Shown here: positions 51,403-60,062 of the stretch, in pieces
Numbering within the stretch: position 1 is the stretch's first letter
Layout: each line of letters begins with the position of its first letter
Assembly (NCBI RefSeq): GCF_011006175.1
Contig: NZ_CP048795.1
Span: 744,001-808,000, forward strand
Origin: Hydrogenobacter sp. T-8
GTDB taxonomy: Bacteria; Aquificota; Aquificia; Aquificales; Aquificaceae
Reading direction: 5' to 3'
DNA: 64,000 nt
The notes under the pieces: model-generated
Told to the model about the DNA's origin: nothing
The model's database searches: none
Seen by the model: only the letters and a program-made list of their open reading frames with translations
Made by a program: the position numbers and the translations under genes

Positions 51403-54339
51403 CCTCTTTGGCTTCTCAGGTGATGGATTAACCGCTGGACCCACCTGCTGAAGAACATTCCCTTGATTTCCTTTGACTTCTTCTTTCTTTTCCTGAATAT
51501 TCTGAGGAACTGTCTGGAGCTGGTTTTGTGCCTCCTGCAATTCCTGTGGTTTCTTTAAATCTTCGCTGTATTCCCTGCCTATTGCTATGAGAGAACTGAG
51601 ATCTCCTGTTTTAAGCATATGCTCCTGCATATCTCTTATAGCCTGTTCTGTGATTGCCTTTGCGGTTGCAGGGTCATAGCCAGCATCCCTATAAATCTGA
51701 TATATCTGATTTGCATACCTTGTCATAATATCAATGCCTGCCTGAACATCAAGGCTTTGTGCTTCGGTAAATTCCTTAGTCAGCGATTTTTGAAGAGCCT
51801 GTAGTTCTTCTATAGCCTGCTGAACAGAAGCGGTCTCATCCTGTCTGCGACTATCATGCCTTGCTGTGCCACTATCTGTGTAATCCCCACGCGATGCCCT
51901 GCTCCCACCACTACCCGTAAATCCTTCCTCTTCGCTTTTAAGTTTTTCAGCCATTCTCTTAAAGTATTCTTCCATTGAAGAAGACTTTTCGTGCGAAGTT
52001 TCTTCTGTGGTAGCAAAGTTCGTCTTCCTATATACTTTTCCTTCTCCCCCCACCTTTATTACCCCGAAATTAACTCCAGCTCCCAATGTTCCACCTACTT
52101 CACCCCCTACCTCATCTTTATGTTGCGTTCCCTCTTTTATAGTAAGCTTATCTCCTTTTGTAAATCCACTTCCTTTTGATACCGCTTGTTTCTGTGCTTC
52201 AGCTATTCTCTTGAATTCTTCCAGTATGCCAAAAAATTCTGAACTCGTTCTATAACCTTGATTTTTATACTTATCAAATAACTTTGCTACTACCCACTGC
52301 ATGCCATAAGCTTCTGCGAACTTTGCCATTTCCGACAAAGTATTGACAACAGACAGCTTCTCCGCCAGCTGTTTCCTGTAGCTTTGTAATATAGAGCTGT
52401 TAATGCCTTGATGGCTTGCTTTTTCAAAAATGTATTCTCCGTTGTCTCCAAGCTTGAAAACAAATTCGCTTCCACCAATAGAGGTTTTCCCTGTATCTGG
52501 CATGTTTGGATTAAACTCTACCTTCCCACCATTTGAAAGTGCTATGGCACCACCCACCAGCTTACCACCTCTAATTTCCATCATAGAAACCACAGCACCC
52601 TCTCCATATGCCTGAAGCATATCATCCAGCATTCTCCTGCTCTTGCTGTCTTTGAGGTAGTTTCCAGCCTTTAGAGACTGCGCTACTTCCCCTAAGGTTT
52701 TTCCGTAAACGTAGCCAGCTACGTTATTACCTGCCCCCGACCACAGTATGCCATACTTATCTACATAGCTTCTTGCCATTGTGTTTATATTGCCAAAGCC
52801 TGTATTAAACTCCTGTGTATTACCCGCCGCCATATTCCCCCATCTCCAACCACCCCAGTCTGTATTTCCAAAGCTCTGATTATTCCAGCTTACATTACCA
52901 CCGCCTAAATTACCCTGTGCTACCTGAGAACTGGCACTTGCAGTGCCACTTTGAGCTGGTGAAGATACAGCCCCAGAAAGGGAGTTCATGGCGTAGATGG
53001 AAAAGCCCGTAGAGGCAAGCAGTGCAAGAGTGGGTATCATCCAGTAGAATTGCCCCGCCATAGATATATAATCCATCGCACTTTGTTGCACCACAGGTAA
53101 GGTCATGAGAGTTAAACCACCCTGTCCAAGTGAAGAAAAGCTCGTAGCTCCATGTAGCTTTACATGAATAATGGCATTAAGAAGAGCATCTCCCACAGAC
53201 CAGAGAATTGTCCATAGAAAGAGTATCATATACCCCGTTAAAGCTCTTACCGCCATCGGAGTAAGAAGAAGAATAAACAAAGCAGATGTAAAGCCAGCAA
53301 GTAAAACTATAAGTATGCCTCTCAAAACTGGAAGATATTTACCAGCTACAAAGTAAGAAGAAATACCTTGAGCCTCTACCTGCCTTTGTGCCACCCCTAC
53401 CGCATAACCTACCCCAGGTGCAAGATTTGCCTCAGCCCACCGCAGGTATGCCTCTCCAAGATGGTTCATTGCTATGGACTGAAGAAGTAAAGACTGACCT
53501 GTCTGAGATACATTAAGAAGATAAGGTGGAGCCGTGTTTAAAGCCTGACTTACAGCAGAGGTAGTCATTCCAGTAGCATAGGCAAGAGCATTAAGAGCCT
53601 GATAATTCGCATAGTTGTAAAGCTGATTTATCAGGTAATTGTATGCACTCGGACAATCCATAGAACATCCAGCCTTACAGGGAAAACATCCACTGTCAGT
53701 CCATTGACACTCCGCATCTGCATAAACCTTTGTAAATCTTGCAGGATGTAAAGAACTCCCCATATAGGTCAAAAGGTTTTGAGAGGTCTGTAAATCCTCA
53801 AGGTTGTATGTGCCATCAAGTATGTTGGTATAAACACAGTTGGTTATAAACTGGTTAAAACTCTGATACAGATATGGGTCTGTTATTCTCATGGAAAGTG
53901 CAGAATTTACCACACCTACACAGCCAAGCATACCTGTTTTTGAATACCCGCAGTCATCTGGAAGTCCAAAAACTTGGTCAAGGGTCTGGGCTACTGCCTT
54001 CTGAACCTGTGAGGTAAAAGCTAAAGGATAGGCTATGGCATAGGGAACATTCTGAACTACTCTTGACTGATTGTCCTGTATATCATCTATCTGAACGGTG
54101 GTCTTTACCTGCATAAAAAGCGTCCAGACACCTATGGCAAGCACATAAAACTTCAAAATCCTCAAAGGGTCTCTCTGTCCATAATCCCCAAAGTATGAAA
54201 GTAATACAGCTATAAAGCCTATAAGAATTGTTATTTTCCCCAACATTACCATAAGACCACCGCTGGGGTCAAAAAGCCACGCTATGCCCCGCAGTATATT
54301 CTCTAAAACATCTCCATAGCCCCACGCATAAACCGTCAT
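51379..54339 (-). CDS. traG: TraG, F-type mating-pair stabilisation and pilus assembly
   Basis: 986 residues. The N-terminal ~450 have the TraG/TrhG membrane domain: GYGDVLENILRGIAWLFDP, several membrane helices (ILIVLLAGFTSALFILLLTP, MILFLWTILWSVGDALLNAI) and LTLMTLPVVQQSAMDYISMA. The rest is a long periplasmic region with repeats rich in Gly and Asn, then coiled-coil C-terminal segments (AKAITEQAIRDMQEHMLKTG). In F, this protein also acts in recipient contact through its C-terminal part. Overlaps traH by 4 bp. Confidence 0.9.
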   Translation of the reverse strand: MTVYAWGYGDVLENILRGIAWLFDPSGGLMVMLGKITILIGFIAVLLSYFGDYGQRDPLRILKFYVLAIGVWTLFMQVKTTVQIDDIQDNQSRVVQNVPYAIAYPLAFTSQVQKAVAQTLDQVFGLPDDCGYSKTGMLGCVGVVNSALSMRITDPYLYQSFNQFITNCVYTNILDGTYNLEDLQTSQNLLTYMGSSLHPARFTKVYADAECQWTDSGCFPCKAGCSMDCPSAYNYLINQLYNYANYQALNALAYATGMTTSAVSQALNTAPPYLLNVSQTGQSLLLQSIAMNHLGEAYLRWAEANLAPGVGYAVGVAQRQVEAQGISSYFVAGKYLPVLRGILIVLLAGFTSALFILLLTPMAVRALTGYMILFLWTILWSVGDALLNAIIHVKLHGATSFSSLGQGGLTLMTLPVVQQSAMDYISMAGQFYWMIPTLALLASTGFSIYAMNSLSGAVSSPAQSGTASASSQVAQGNLGGGNVSWNNQSFGNTDWGGWRWGNMAAGNTQEFNTGFGNINTMARSYVDKYGILWSGAGNNVAGYVYGKTLGEVAQSLKAGNYLKDSKSRRMLDDMLQAYGEGAVVSMMEIRGGKLVGGAIALSNGGKVEFNPNMPDTGKTSIGGSEFVFKLGDNGEYIFEKASHQGINSSILQSYRKQLAEKLSVVNTLSEMAKFAEAYGMQWVVAKLFDKYKNQGYRTSSEFFGILEEFKRIAEAQKQAVSKGSGFTKGDKLTIKEGTQHKDEVGGEVGGTLGAGVNFGVIKVGGEGKVYRKTNFATTEETSHEKSSSMEEYFKRMAEKLKSEEEGFTGSGGSRASRGDYTDSGTARHDSRRQDETASVQQAIEELQALQKSLTKEFTEAQSLDVQAGIDIMTRYANQIYQIYRDAGYDPATAKAITEQAIRDMQEHMLKTGDLSSLIAIGREYSEDLKKPQELQEAQNQLQTVPQNIQEKKEEVKGNQGNVLQQVGPAVNPSPEKPKRSGGRRKE

Positions 54340-55847
54340 CTAACTACCCCAAGCATCTTTGAATACATAAGATTGCCATAGAGATTGTTGTTTGACATCT
54401 GAGCCAGTAGCCTTGAGTAAAGATTGTAAGCTACATTGGCAGTCTGAATAGCTTCCGCAAGCTCCTTCTGATACTTAACAGAAACATCAAAAGTATCTCT
54501 GGCTACACGACCTACATTACTAAGGAACATCTCACATGCTTTCGCATTCTCAGGCTTCTTCTTTACATACGGCTCACTCATACAGGCAGAACCCCACTTC
54601 TGCACCCCCCTCATCAAAGCCCTTATATAAGCATTGGCAAGCTCCGCCGACATGTAAATGTTCATCTTGTTAAATATCACATCCAAAAGCCCCGGGTCTA
54701 CAGAAGCTACATTCACTAAGGTAATCACCGGAGCTGGCATACTGGCTAAAAGCAGGTATTCTTCATTTGATAAGGGCTGTCTGGCTACAATTTTCTGCTT
54801 TATGCTCTGAGTATATTGTGAAACCCAGTAGCAAAGAGGAGTAATTTGAATTGTCCCATTAGGCACAGGTTCAAACTGCCCACTGCTTGTATTAAAATTC
54901 CAGCTTTGCAGTGAAACCTCAGCATACGCAGGAGCTGTTCCATCAAAAGACCCGCAGGCAGGCTGTCCATTCTGACTTGTCAGCCCTATCACATCCTTAA
55001 CAAAATTTTCTACATGCGCTGCAGGACCTATATACTGAAAAGCTCCATCCGCATTATTCTTGTCTACGGGCTTTACTCCCACATCACCCACATAAGCCCT
55101 TATCAAAAGAGCCAGCTGGTCTTGAGAAATCCCAAGAAGGCTTGCCATAGTAGGAGGCATTTCTTTAACACTCATATCCACAAAACTAAATGGCTCTCCC
55201 TTGTTTAGAAGAAGTCCAGCAAGACAATTACCCCCTGGACACCACTGAGCTATAGTTTGCCTTGCCTGATCTACTAATCCTGATAAGTTGGTTATGAAAT
55301 CATTAAAGGTCTTAAAGGCGTCAGATTGTTGCTGAGAACCACCGCTTGAATCTGTCCGTCCTAACTTATCTACAATCATCTCACCTACCTTTGTGGCAAA
55401 AGCTATTGAGGCACACTTGCTATGTGATATCTGATTTATCTGATTAGCTAATGCGGTTAGGTTTTTAAGAAGTTGCTCACACTGAGGGCATAGAGTATGC
55501 AGTGCAAGGTCAAAGGCTATGACAGGTGCGGCACTCAAAACATTTTGAAGAAACTGTCCTAAGTATTCCATGTTGAAGTAGGAAAAAGCTCCAAAGGTAG
55601 CATCTATACCACCACAGCCAGACCTTATAGAAGGTGGCACTACATTGAAGGGTCTAAAAGTCTCATCCTTTATCCTCCACCTGATACCACCACCATATAT
55701 GGTAGTCATTTCCTTTCCTTTGACCGTTGTAGGCGGAGATACCTCTAAAATAGCACTGTCAGTTATTCCAGCATAGGAAGGCATGGTGGTGCCAAAACCT
55801 ATAATAAGAGCAGAAAAAATTCCTAAAAATTTCCTCCACCCAGTCAT
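54336..55847 (-). CDS. traH: TraH, F-type pilus assembly protein
   Basis: 503 residues, signal peptide IFSALIIGFGTTMPSYA. TraH signatures: YGGGIRWRIKDETFRPFNV, PPSIRSGCGGIDATFGAFSY, LHTLCPQCEQLLKNLTALAN and YKxKLNIY-type C-terminal part (VIFNKMNIYMSAELANAYIR). TTGACA-17-TAAAAT on the minus strand ends 8 nt before the ATG and interlocks with the promoter of the divergent DsbC-like gene. It is the first gene of the traH-traG unit. Confidence 0.93.
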   Translation of the reverse strand: MTGWRKFLGIFSALIIGFGTTMPSYAGITDSAILEVSPPTTVKGKEMTTIYGGGIRWRIKDETFRPFNVVPPSIRSGCGGIDATFGAFSYFNMEYLGQFLQNVLSAAPVIAFDLALHTLCPQCEQLLKNLTALANQINQISHSKCASIAFATKVGEMIVDKLGRTDSSGGSQQQSDAFKTFNDFITNLSGLVDQARQTIAQWCPGGNCLAGLLLNKGEPFSFVDMSVKEMPPTMASLLGISQDQLALLIRAYVGDVGVKPVDKNNADGAFQYIGPAAHVENFVKDVIGLTSQNGQPACGSFDGTAPAYAEVSLQSWNFNTSSGQFEPVPNGTIQITPLCYWVSQYTQSIKQKIVARQPLSNEEYLLLASMPAPVITLVNVASVDPGLLDVIFNKMNIYMSAELANAYIRALMRGVQKWGSACMSEPYVKKKPENAKACEMFLSNVGRVARDTFDVSVKYQKELAEAIQTANVAYNLYSRLLAQMSNNNLYGNLMYSKMLGVVR

Positions 55848-55886
55848 GCTTTGAAATTTTACTTCTTCCTGCTATAATTGTCAATC

Positions 55887-56579
55887 ATGAGGGAAAAACT
55901 TCTAATTTTAGGACTTTTAGTCAATGCAAGCTTTGCTTTAGAATGCAATGAAGCACTCCTTAGAAAGCACCTGCCCTTTATGCCTCAGGATGTCAAGATT
56001 GCTAAAGCCCGTGAGGTTTTTGGAATATGTGAGTATGTGGTGGAAGACAGGGGGAGTGTTTTTACTCTCTATGCCAGTGAGGATTTTGCCCTTGCGGGTG
56101 CCATGTTCTCCAAAGGACAGCCAGTAAGCAGGGAAAGTGTAGAGGAAGTCCAAAAGGAAAGAATGAAAAACCTTCTTGGGAAGCTTTCTGCTCTCCATGT
56201 GGCTGAAATAAAGGGAAGTCAAGACAAGGTTATGTATATGATTTCTGACCCTGACTGTCCTTTCTGTGAGGGGGCAAAAAACAAGGTGGTAGAGCTGGCA
56301 AAGAAAAATGGCTGGACTTTAAGGCTTGTGTGGTTCCCTCTTCCCATACACCCACAGGCTTATGACAAGGCGGTATCCTTTGTGTGTGAAAAGAGAACAT
56401 GGGAAGACTATCTTAAAGGTCTTTATGGCACTTCCAAGTGTGAAGAGGGGATAAAGAAGGTTTCGGAAAGCGTAGATACTCTAAAGCCTTATGTAAGTGG
56501 AACTCCTCTTTTTGTTTTTTCGGACGGCACTATTATTCAGGGAGCTAACATGAAGGCTTTAGAGGAGAAAATGAAATGA
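55887..56579 (+). CDS. DsbC-like disulfide isomerase
   Basis: 230 residues. Signal peptide LLILGLLVNASFA, an N-terminal dimerisation-type segment (residues ~20-95), then a thioredoxin fold with MYMISDPDCPFCEGAKNKVV (CPFC) and cis-Pro loop YVSGTPLFVFSDG. It probably shuffles disulfides in the Cys-rich Tra proteins. TATAAT (55873-55878) lies 8 nt before the ATG and TTGAAA at 55851-55856 is the -35; the promoter overlaps that of traH. Confidence 0.85.
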   Translation: MREKLLILGLLVNASFALECNEALLRKHLPFMPQDVKIAKAREVFGICEYVVEDRGSVFTLYASEDFALAGAMFSKGQPVSRESVEEVQKERMKNLLGKLSALHVAEIKGSQDKVMYMISDPDCPFCEGAKNKVVELAKKNGWTLRLVWFPLPIHPQAYDKAVSFVCEKRTWEDYLKGLYGTSKCEEGIKKVSESVDTLKPYVSGTPLFVFSDGTIIQGANMKALEEKMK

Positions 56580-57097
56580 TAGCTTTAGATTACTGGTATG
56601 TGGGGGATTATCAGTATAAAGACCATGCAATAGCTTATGTGCCTGCGCTGGTGCATGTGCTGGCGGAGGGAAGATACAGGACTTTAAACCCTCAGCAGGA
56701 GAAAGAAGAAGAGGTAGTCTCTCTTGTGCGGAAAGAAGAGAAAAAGAAAGAAAAAAGGGAAAAGGTTTTAGAGGTGTATTTTGGTTTTGACAGCTACAGG
56801 CTAAGTCAGAAAGAAAAGGAAAAGCTCTTAAAGCTTGACAGAGAAAAAACTTACTTCCTTGTAGGTCATGCGGACTGGATAGGAAAGGAAGGCTATAATC
56901 TCAGGCTTTCACAAAGGAGGGCAAAATCTGTAGAAAAGTATCTCAATAGTCTTAACCTGAAGGTAGAGGGCATTTCCTCTAAGGGAGAAGAGGAGTGCAG
57001 GATAAAGAAAGAGCTTGAGGGTAAAGTAAGGGTATCTGGAAAGCTTATAAAAGAGCTACAGCCATGCAGAAAGGTAGAGGTTTTCTCTTCTTTTTGA
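56576..57097 (+). CDS. OmpA-like peptidoglycan-binding domain protein
   Basis: 173 residues. An N-terminal part with no signal peptide (ALDYWYVGDYQYKDHAIAYV) is followed by an OmpA C-terminal domain: VLEVYFGFDSYRLSQKEKEK, TYFLVGHADWIGKEGYNLRL and SQRRAKSVEKYLNSL. The last gives the usual Asp and Arg that bind diaminopimelate. It may tether the transfer apparatus to the cell wall. Overlaps both neighbours, so it is within the operon. Confidence 0.75.
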   Translation: MIALDYWYVGDYQYKDHAIAYVPALVHVLAEGRYRTLNPQQEKEEEVVSLVRKEEKKKEKREKVLEVYFGFDSYRLSQKEKEKLLKLDREKTYFLVGHADWIGKEGYNLRLSQRRAKSVEKYLNSLNLKVEGISSKGEEECRIKKELEGKVRVSGKLIKELQPCRKVEVFSSF

Positions 57098-57792
57098 TTT
57101 TCAGTCTTGCCTTTGGGGGGGTAAATGAAGATGTGGAAAGACTTCAAAAGCAGGTAGAAGAACTTCAAAAGAAGATGAAAGCTCCTCAGGTAAAGGAGCT
57201 ATCTCCTGAAGAGAAAGAGAAGTTAAGACAACAGGTAGAGGATTTAAAGGCAAGGAGTAAAGAGTGGCAGGAAAGGCTTGAGTATAAGGACGGAAGGGTT
57301 ATCGTAAAGCAGGAAAGGAATAAAGAGAAGAAGACAAATCTTTCACAGGGAGAGTTTATCTACATCTTCATGTCCTCTTCCGTGCCAATATCTGTGTGGA
57401 AAACCTATGCGAAGAACATAGAAGACTTTGGGCTAACGGATAAAAGCAGTCTTGTTTTGAGAGGCTGTATAGGTGGATGCAGGTACATAAAGCCTACCCT
57501 TGAGTTTATCTCAAAGGTTCTGGAGATAGACAGAGACAGGCAGGGGATAAAGGCAGAGGTATGGATAGACCCTTTGCTTTTCAGAAGGTTTAACATACAG
57601 AGAGTTCCATGCGTGGTATATGTAAGGGGGCAGGAGCTGATGGACAATACTTTATCCGCAGGGCTTGAAGAAAACATAAAGACAAAAGGGCAGTATTTTA
57701 TTTCTTGTGGGGATTGGTCTTTGAAGTATCACTTAGAGGAGCTTTGTAAAAAGTCAGGAAATCAAAATCTCTGCAGAATAGGAGAGAGCTAA
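57064..57792 (+). CDS. trbC: TrbC, F-type pilus assembly protein
   Basis: 242 residues. Signal peptide FLFFLIFSLAFGG, a coiled coil (DVERLQKQVEELQKKMKAPQ) and the TrbC domain: GEFIYIFMSSSVPISVWKTY, SLVLRGCIGGCRYIKPTLEF, VWIDPLLFRRFNIQRVPCVV. This domain partners TraW and TraU in the periplasm. The stop shares one base with the next start. Confidence 0.9.
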   Translation: MQKGRGFLFFLIFSLAFGGVNEDVERLQKQVEELQKKMKAPQVKELSPEEKEKLRQQVEDLKARSKEWQERLEYKDGRVIVKQERNKEKKTNLSQGEFIYIFMSSSVPISVWKTYAKNIEDFGLTDKSSLVLRGCIGGCRYIKPTLEFISKVLEIDRDRQGIKAEVWIDPLLFRRFNIQRVPCVVYVRGQELMDNTLSAGLEENIKTKGQYFISCGDWSLKYHLEELCKKSGNQNLCRIGES

Positions 57793-58415
57793 TGCATGAA
57801 TACCCTGTCTTTTTCTTCTTTGTGCTTTTCTCAGTGGTCATCTTCTTTCACTCTTCTGGTGGGCTTGTTTTTGTGGTTCTTTTCTTTTTCTTAAGCTCTC
57901 TCATGGCTGATAAATTCTTCAGTCTCTTTTTAAGGAAGATGGAAAATCCTTACCATGACAAGGTCTTTATCCTGCCCCTGAAGATAAAAAATGCCTATAC
58001 TTTGGGAAACTCTATCCTCATAGGAAAGGCTCTTCTGCAGGAAGATGAGAAGACTTTAAAGGCAATTTTACTCCATGAGATGGGACACATAAGGTTTAAA
58101 GACTATATGGGGGTGCTTTTGCTTCTTATCTTTTTCAGGCTTTTTACCGCTCACAAAACAGCAGACTTAGCTCTTATACTCCTGTATTCCTCTCTCTTTG
58201 CATGGTTTTACTACCATACAGAAGTCAGAGCTGACCTTTATGCCTACTCTCACATGAAAGAAGAATACCTTGAAGTGCTTGAAAGGTTTAACTTAAGGTG
58301 GAGGCTTAATTACCTCAGGGGCATAGAAGACGGAAAATTTCAGGAGTATGCCATTTACGCTTTCCTTGCCTTCCTGTCTGGCTTGTATCTTGGCTGGCTC
58401 TATGTTAAGAGTTAG
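57792..58415 (+). CDS. M48-type membrane metallopeptidase
   Basis: 207 residues with two N-terminal and two or three further membrane helices. ILLHEMGHIRFKDY near residue 95 is the HExxH zinc site, and TEVRADLYAYSHM supplies the ExxxD third ligand region, as in HtpX/M48 peptidases. The fold is minimal compared with HtpX (~290 aa). Located in the pilus operon, it may process or remove faulty membrane proteins; the substrate is unknown. Confidence 0.75.
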   Translation: MHEYPVFFFFVLFSVVIFFHSSGGLVFVVLFFFLSSLMADKFFSLFLRKMENPYHDKVFILPLKIKNAYTLGNSILIGKALLQEDEKTLKAILLHEMGHIRFKDYMGVLLLLIFFRLFTAHKTADLALILLYSSLFAWFYYHTEVRADLYAYSHMKEEYLEVLERFNLRWRLNYLRGIEDGKFQEYAIYAFLAFLSGLYLGWLYVKS

Positions 58416-58614
58416 ATTTTCTCCTGACAAAATAATCAGGAGTTGCATAAGGCAGAGACCTAAGCCAGTCTTCTACCTCTGGTCTGTAAAAAAGTATCCT
58501 TCTTTTTAGCCTCCTTGCAGGAAGCCCATAAAGCCTGATAAGCTCATATATGCGAACCCTTGAAACCCCAAGCATCTGTGCAAGGTCATCCACAGTGAGG
58601 ATAAATTTCTCCAT
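58405..58614 (-). CDS. Excisionase/MerR-like HTH protein
   Basis: 69 residues: KFILTVDDLAQMLGVSRVRI then YELIRLYGLPARRLKRRILF and RPEVEDWL, the winged helix-turn-helix of the excisionase family. It could be the recombination directionality factor for the integrase or a regulator. Start 58614 was chosen because TAAAAT (58622-58627) is exactly 7 nt upstream, with TTGTCA at -35; a longer frame to 58752 is rejected. Operator 14 lies upstream. Confidence 0.75.
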   Translation of the reverse strand: MEKFILTVDDLAQMLGVSRVRIYELIRLYGLPARRLKRRILFYRPEVEDWLRSLPYATPDYFVRRKSNS

Positions 58615-58663
58615 GTAAGTAATTTTAGTATGGACTGGTATTTTTTGACAAAGTTTAGAATTT

Positions 58664-58685
58664 TTTCTGGGGAATTCCCCAGAAA
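58664..58685. promoter_or_regulatory. Operator palindrome 14, perfect
   Basis: Both halves match TTTCTGGGGAA. Its centre is 47.5 bp from the -10 of the HTH gene, nearly the same as operators 2, 6 and 10. Confidence 0.8.
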
Positions 58686-58687
58686 AG

Positions 58688-59515
58688 CTATCTGACTTTC
58701 CATATGTTATTAGCCACCTTTTTAATAAAGCCCTTCTGGGCAAGCTTTCCAAGAAGCTTTAGGGTTCTTCCTTTGCCCGTTCTCCTTGGCAGGTTTTCAA
58801 AGTGCAGAGTGTTGTCTCTGTATCTGAAGAGCCAGACCTCTACAAAAAGCCCCCATTCTTCAAGGGTAAGGACTTCAGGAGGAGGGACAGATGGAAGGTC
58901 TGCCTCTTTAAAGGGAAGATTTCTTATAAGCTTTAAGGCAAAACTGTGATACTTTCCGTGCCATATGTGAGTTTTAATCTGGAAATATTCAGGAAACTTT
59001 TCACTTGCCCTTTTCAACCTCAGAAAAGCTTTATGTTTGCTCAGGTTGAAAGTTCTTGAAAAGAGGAATTTCCATGTTTTGAAAAGAACCCCTTTTTCTG
59101 TGCCTGCTTCTTTGATATAGAAGTAAATGGCTCCAAGGTCTGCATAGCTCACTTCCTTCCTGAAAAAGTCATCAAGCTTTGGCTCTTTGTAGTGAGTAAG
59201 ATAATCCCCCAGCTCCCCCTCTGAAATAAAGCCCTTCCGCTTTAATCCATCGTAGAGGTAGTTTATACTACCTGTATTTTTGTAGCCCAGCTCCTTTGCT
59301 ACATAATCAAGGTTAATGTTTATGTATCTTTTACCGCCCCAAGTTAGCCAGTATAAATATCCTGCCAAGGCTTTTTCCATAGGAGTTAGCTCCTCTGAAA
59401 AGAAAGCAACACCATGAAAATACGCATCCGCCCCAAGCTCTTGCTTTACATGTAGAGGCATGGAATACTTATAGGTGTAGAAAATGTATATGTCCTCAAG
59501 CCTTATCTTAGCCAT
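58688..59515 (-). CDS. Hypothetical protein with winged-helix segments, 275 aa
   Basis: The middle (TPMEKALAGYLYWLTWGGKR, INLDYVAKELGYKNTGSINY, LKRKGFI) resembles a winged helix, and a second one may lie at the C-terminus (GKGRTLKLLGKLAQKGFIKK). Such tandem winged helices occur in plasmid initiators and replication accessory proteins. Start ATG 59515 overlaps the upstream stop by 8 bp. No family established. Confidence 0.5.
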   Translation of the reverse strand: MAKIRLEDIYIFYTYKYSMPLHVKQELGADAYFHGVAFFSEELTPMEKALAGYLYWLTWGGKRYININLDYVAKELGYKNTGSINYLYDGLKRKGFISEGELGDYLTHYKEPKLDDFFRKEVSYADLGAIYFYIKEAGTEKGVLFKTWKFLFSRTFNLSKHKAFLRLKRASEKFPEYFQIKTHIWHGKYHSFALKLIRNLPFKEADLPSVPPPEVLTLEEWGLFVEVWLFRYRDNTLHFENLPRRTGKGRTLKLLGKLAQKGFIKKVANNIWKVR

Positions 59516-60062
59516 CCTGCCACAAAAAAAGCCACGCAAGCAAAAACCTTATCCTCTCTATCCTGTCCTGCAAAGACAAAAGCCAGCTCTTAAGCTCTTC
59601 AAACTCATAAAGCCCCCTTCTCTTTAAAAACTCCACATACTCCTCTACCCTGAACTCTTTATGAAGAGGCACACTCTCCTCTACGGTATTTCCTGCCCTC
59701 TGGACTGCATCTTTACGCCCCTGCGGTCTTCCAACTTTAATTTCATAGAGCATCCAGTCTGGGTCTTCTGACGAAGCTTGCTCTGAAATAACCTGCAGGA
59801 CTTCTTCAAGCCTGACCTTTTTCTTTTGAGCTTTATTTTCCTTAACTCCAAGAAACCGTTCCACCTTAAGCTTTAAAAGTCCAGATATGGCAAGGATAAA
59901 CCTTCCTGCATGGGGCATAAGCTCAGAAGAGCTTAGCTCCTCAAGTCTTTGCCTGAAATCCCTTATTAGCTCCTCAAGGTCAATATCTTCAGGGTCTATC
60001 TCTCCTTTCCTTACCTTTTCTAAAAGAACTTCCTCAGGCGATAGAAAAAATGAAAGCACCAT
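59508..60062 (-). CDS. ScpA-like kleisin domain protein
   Basis: 184 residues. The N-terminal ~75 fit ScpA: FLSPEEVLLEKVRKGEIDPE, DIDLEELIRDFRQRLEELSS, AGRFILAISGLLKLKVERFL, where ScpA has the same LLxLIxxxxIDIxDI...ItdqY...A..fL..AA.L..iKS pattern. The C-terminal part is different and charged. No SMC or ScpB gene is visible in the window, so it may use the host SMC or do something else. One-base overlap with the upstream gene. Confidence 0.55.
   Translation of the reverse strand: MVLSFFLSPEEVLLEKVRKGEIDPEDIDLEELIRDFRQRLEELSSSELMPHAGRFILAISGLLKLKVERFLGVKENKAQKKKVRLEEVLQVISEQASSEDPDWMLYEIKVGRPQGRKDAVQRAGNTVEESVPLHKEFRVEEYVEFLKRRGLYEFEELKSWLLSLQDRIERIRFLLAWLFLWQDG

Noticed and set aside
58615-58752. 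Longer start of the HTH protein
   Set aside because: The added sequence translates operator and promoter DNA; the start at 58614 fits the -10 box and the domain boundary.
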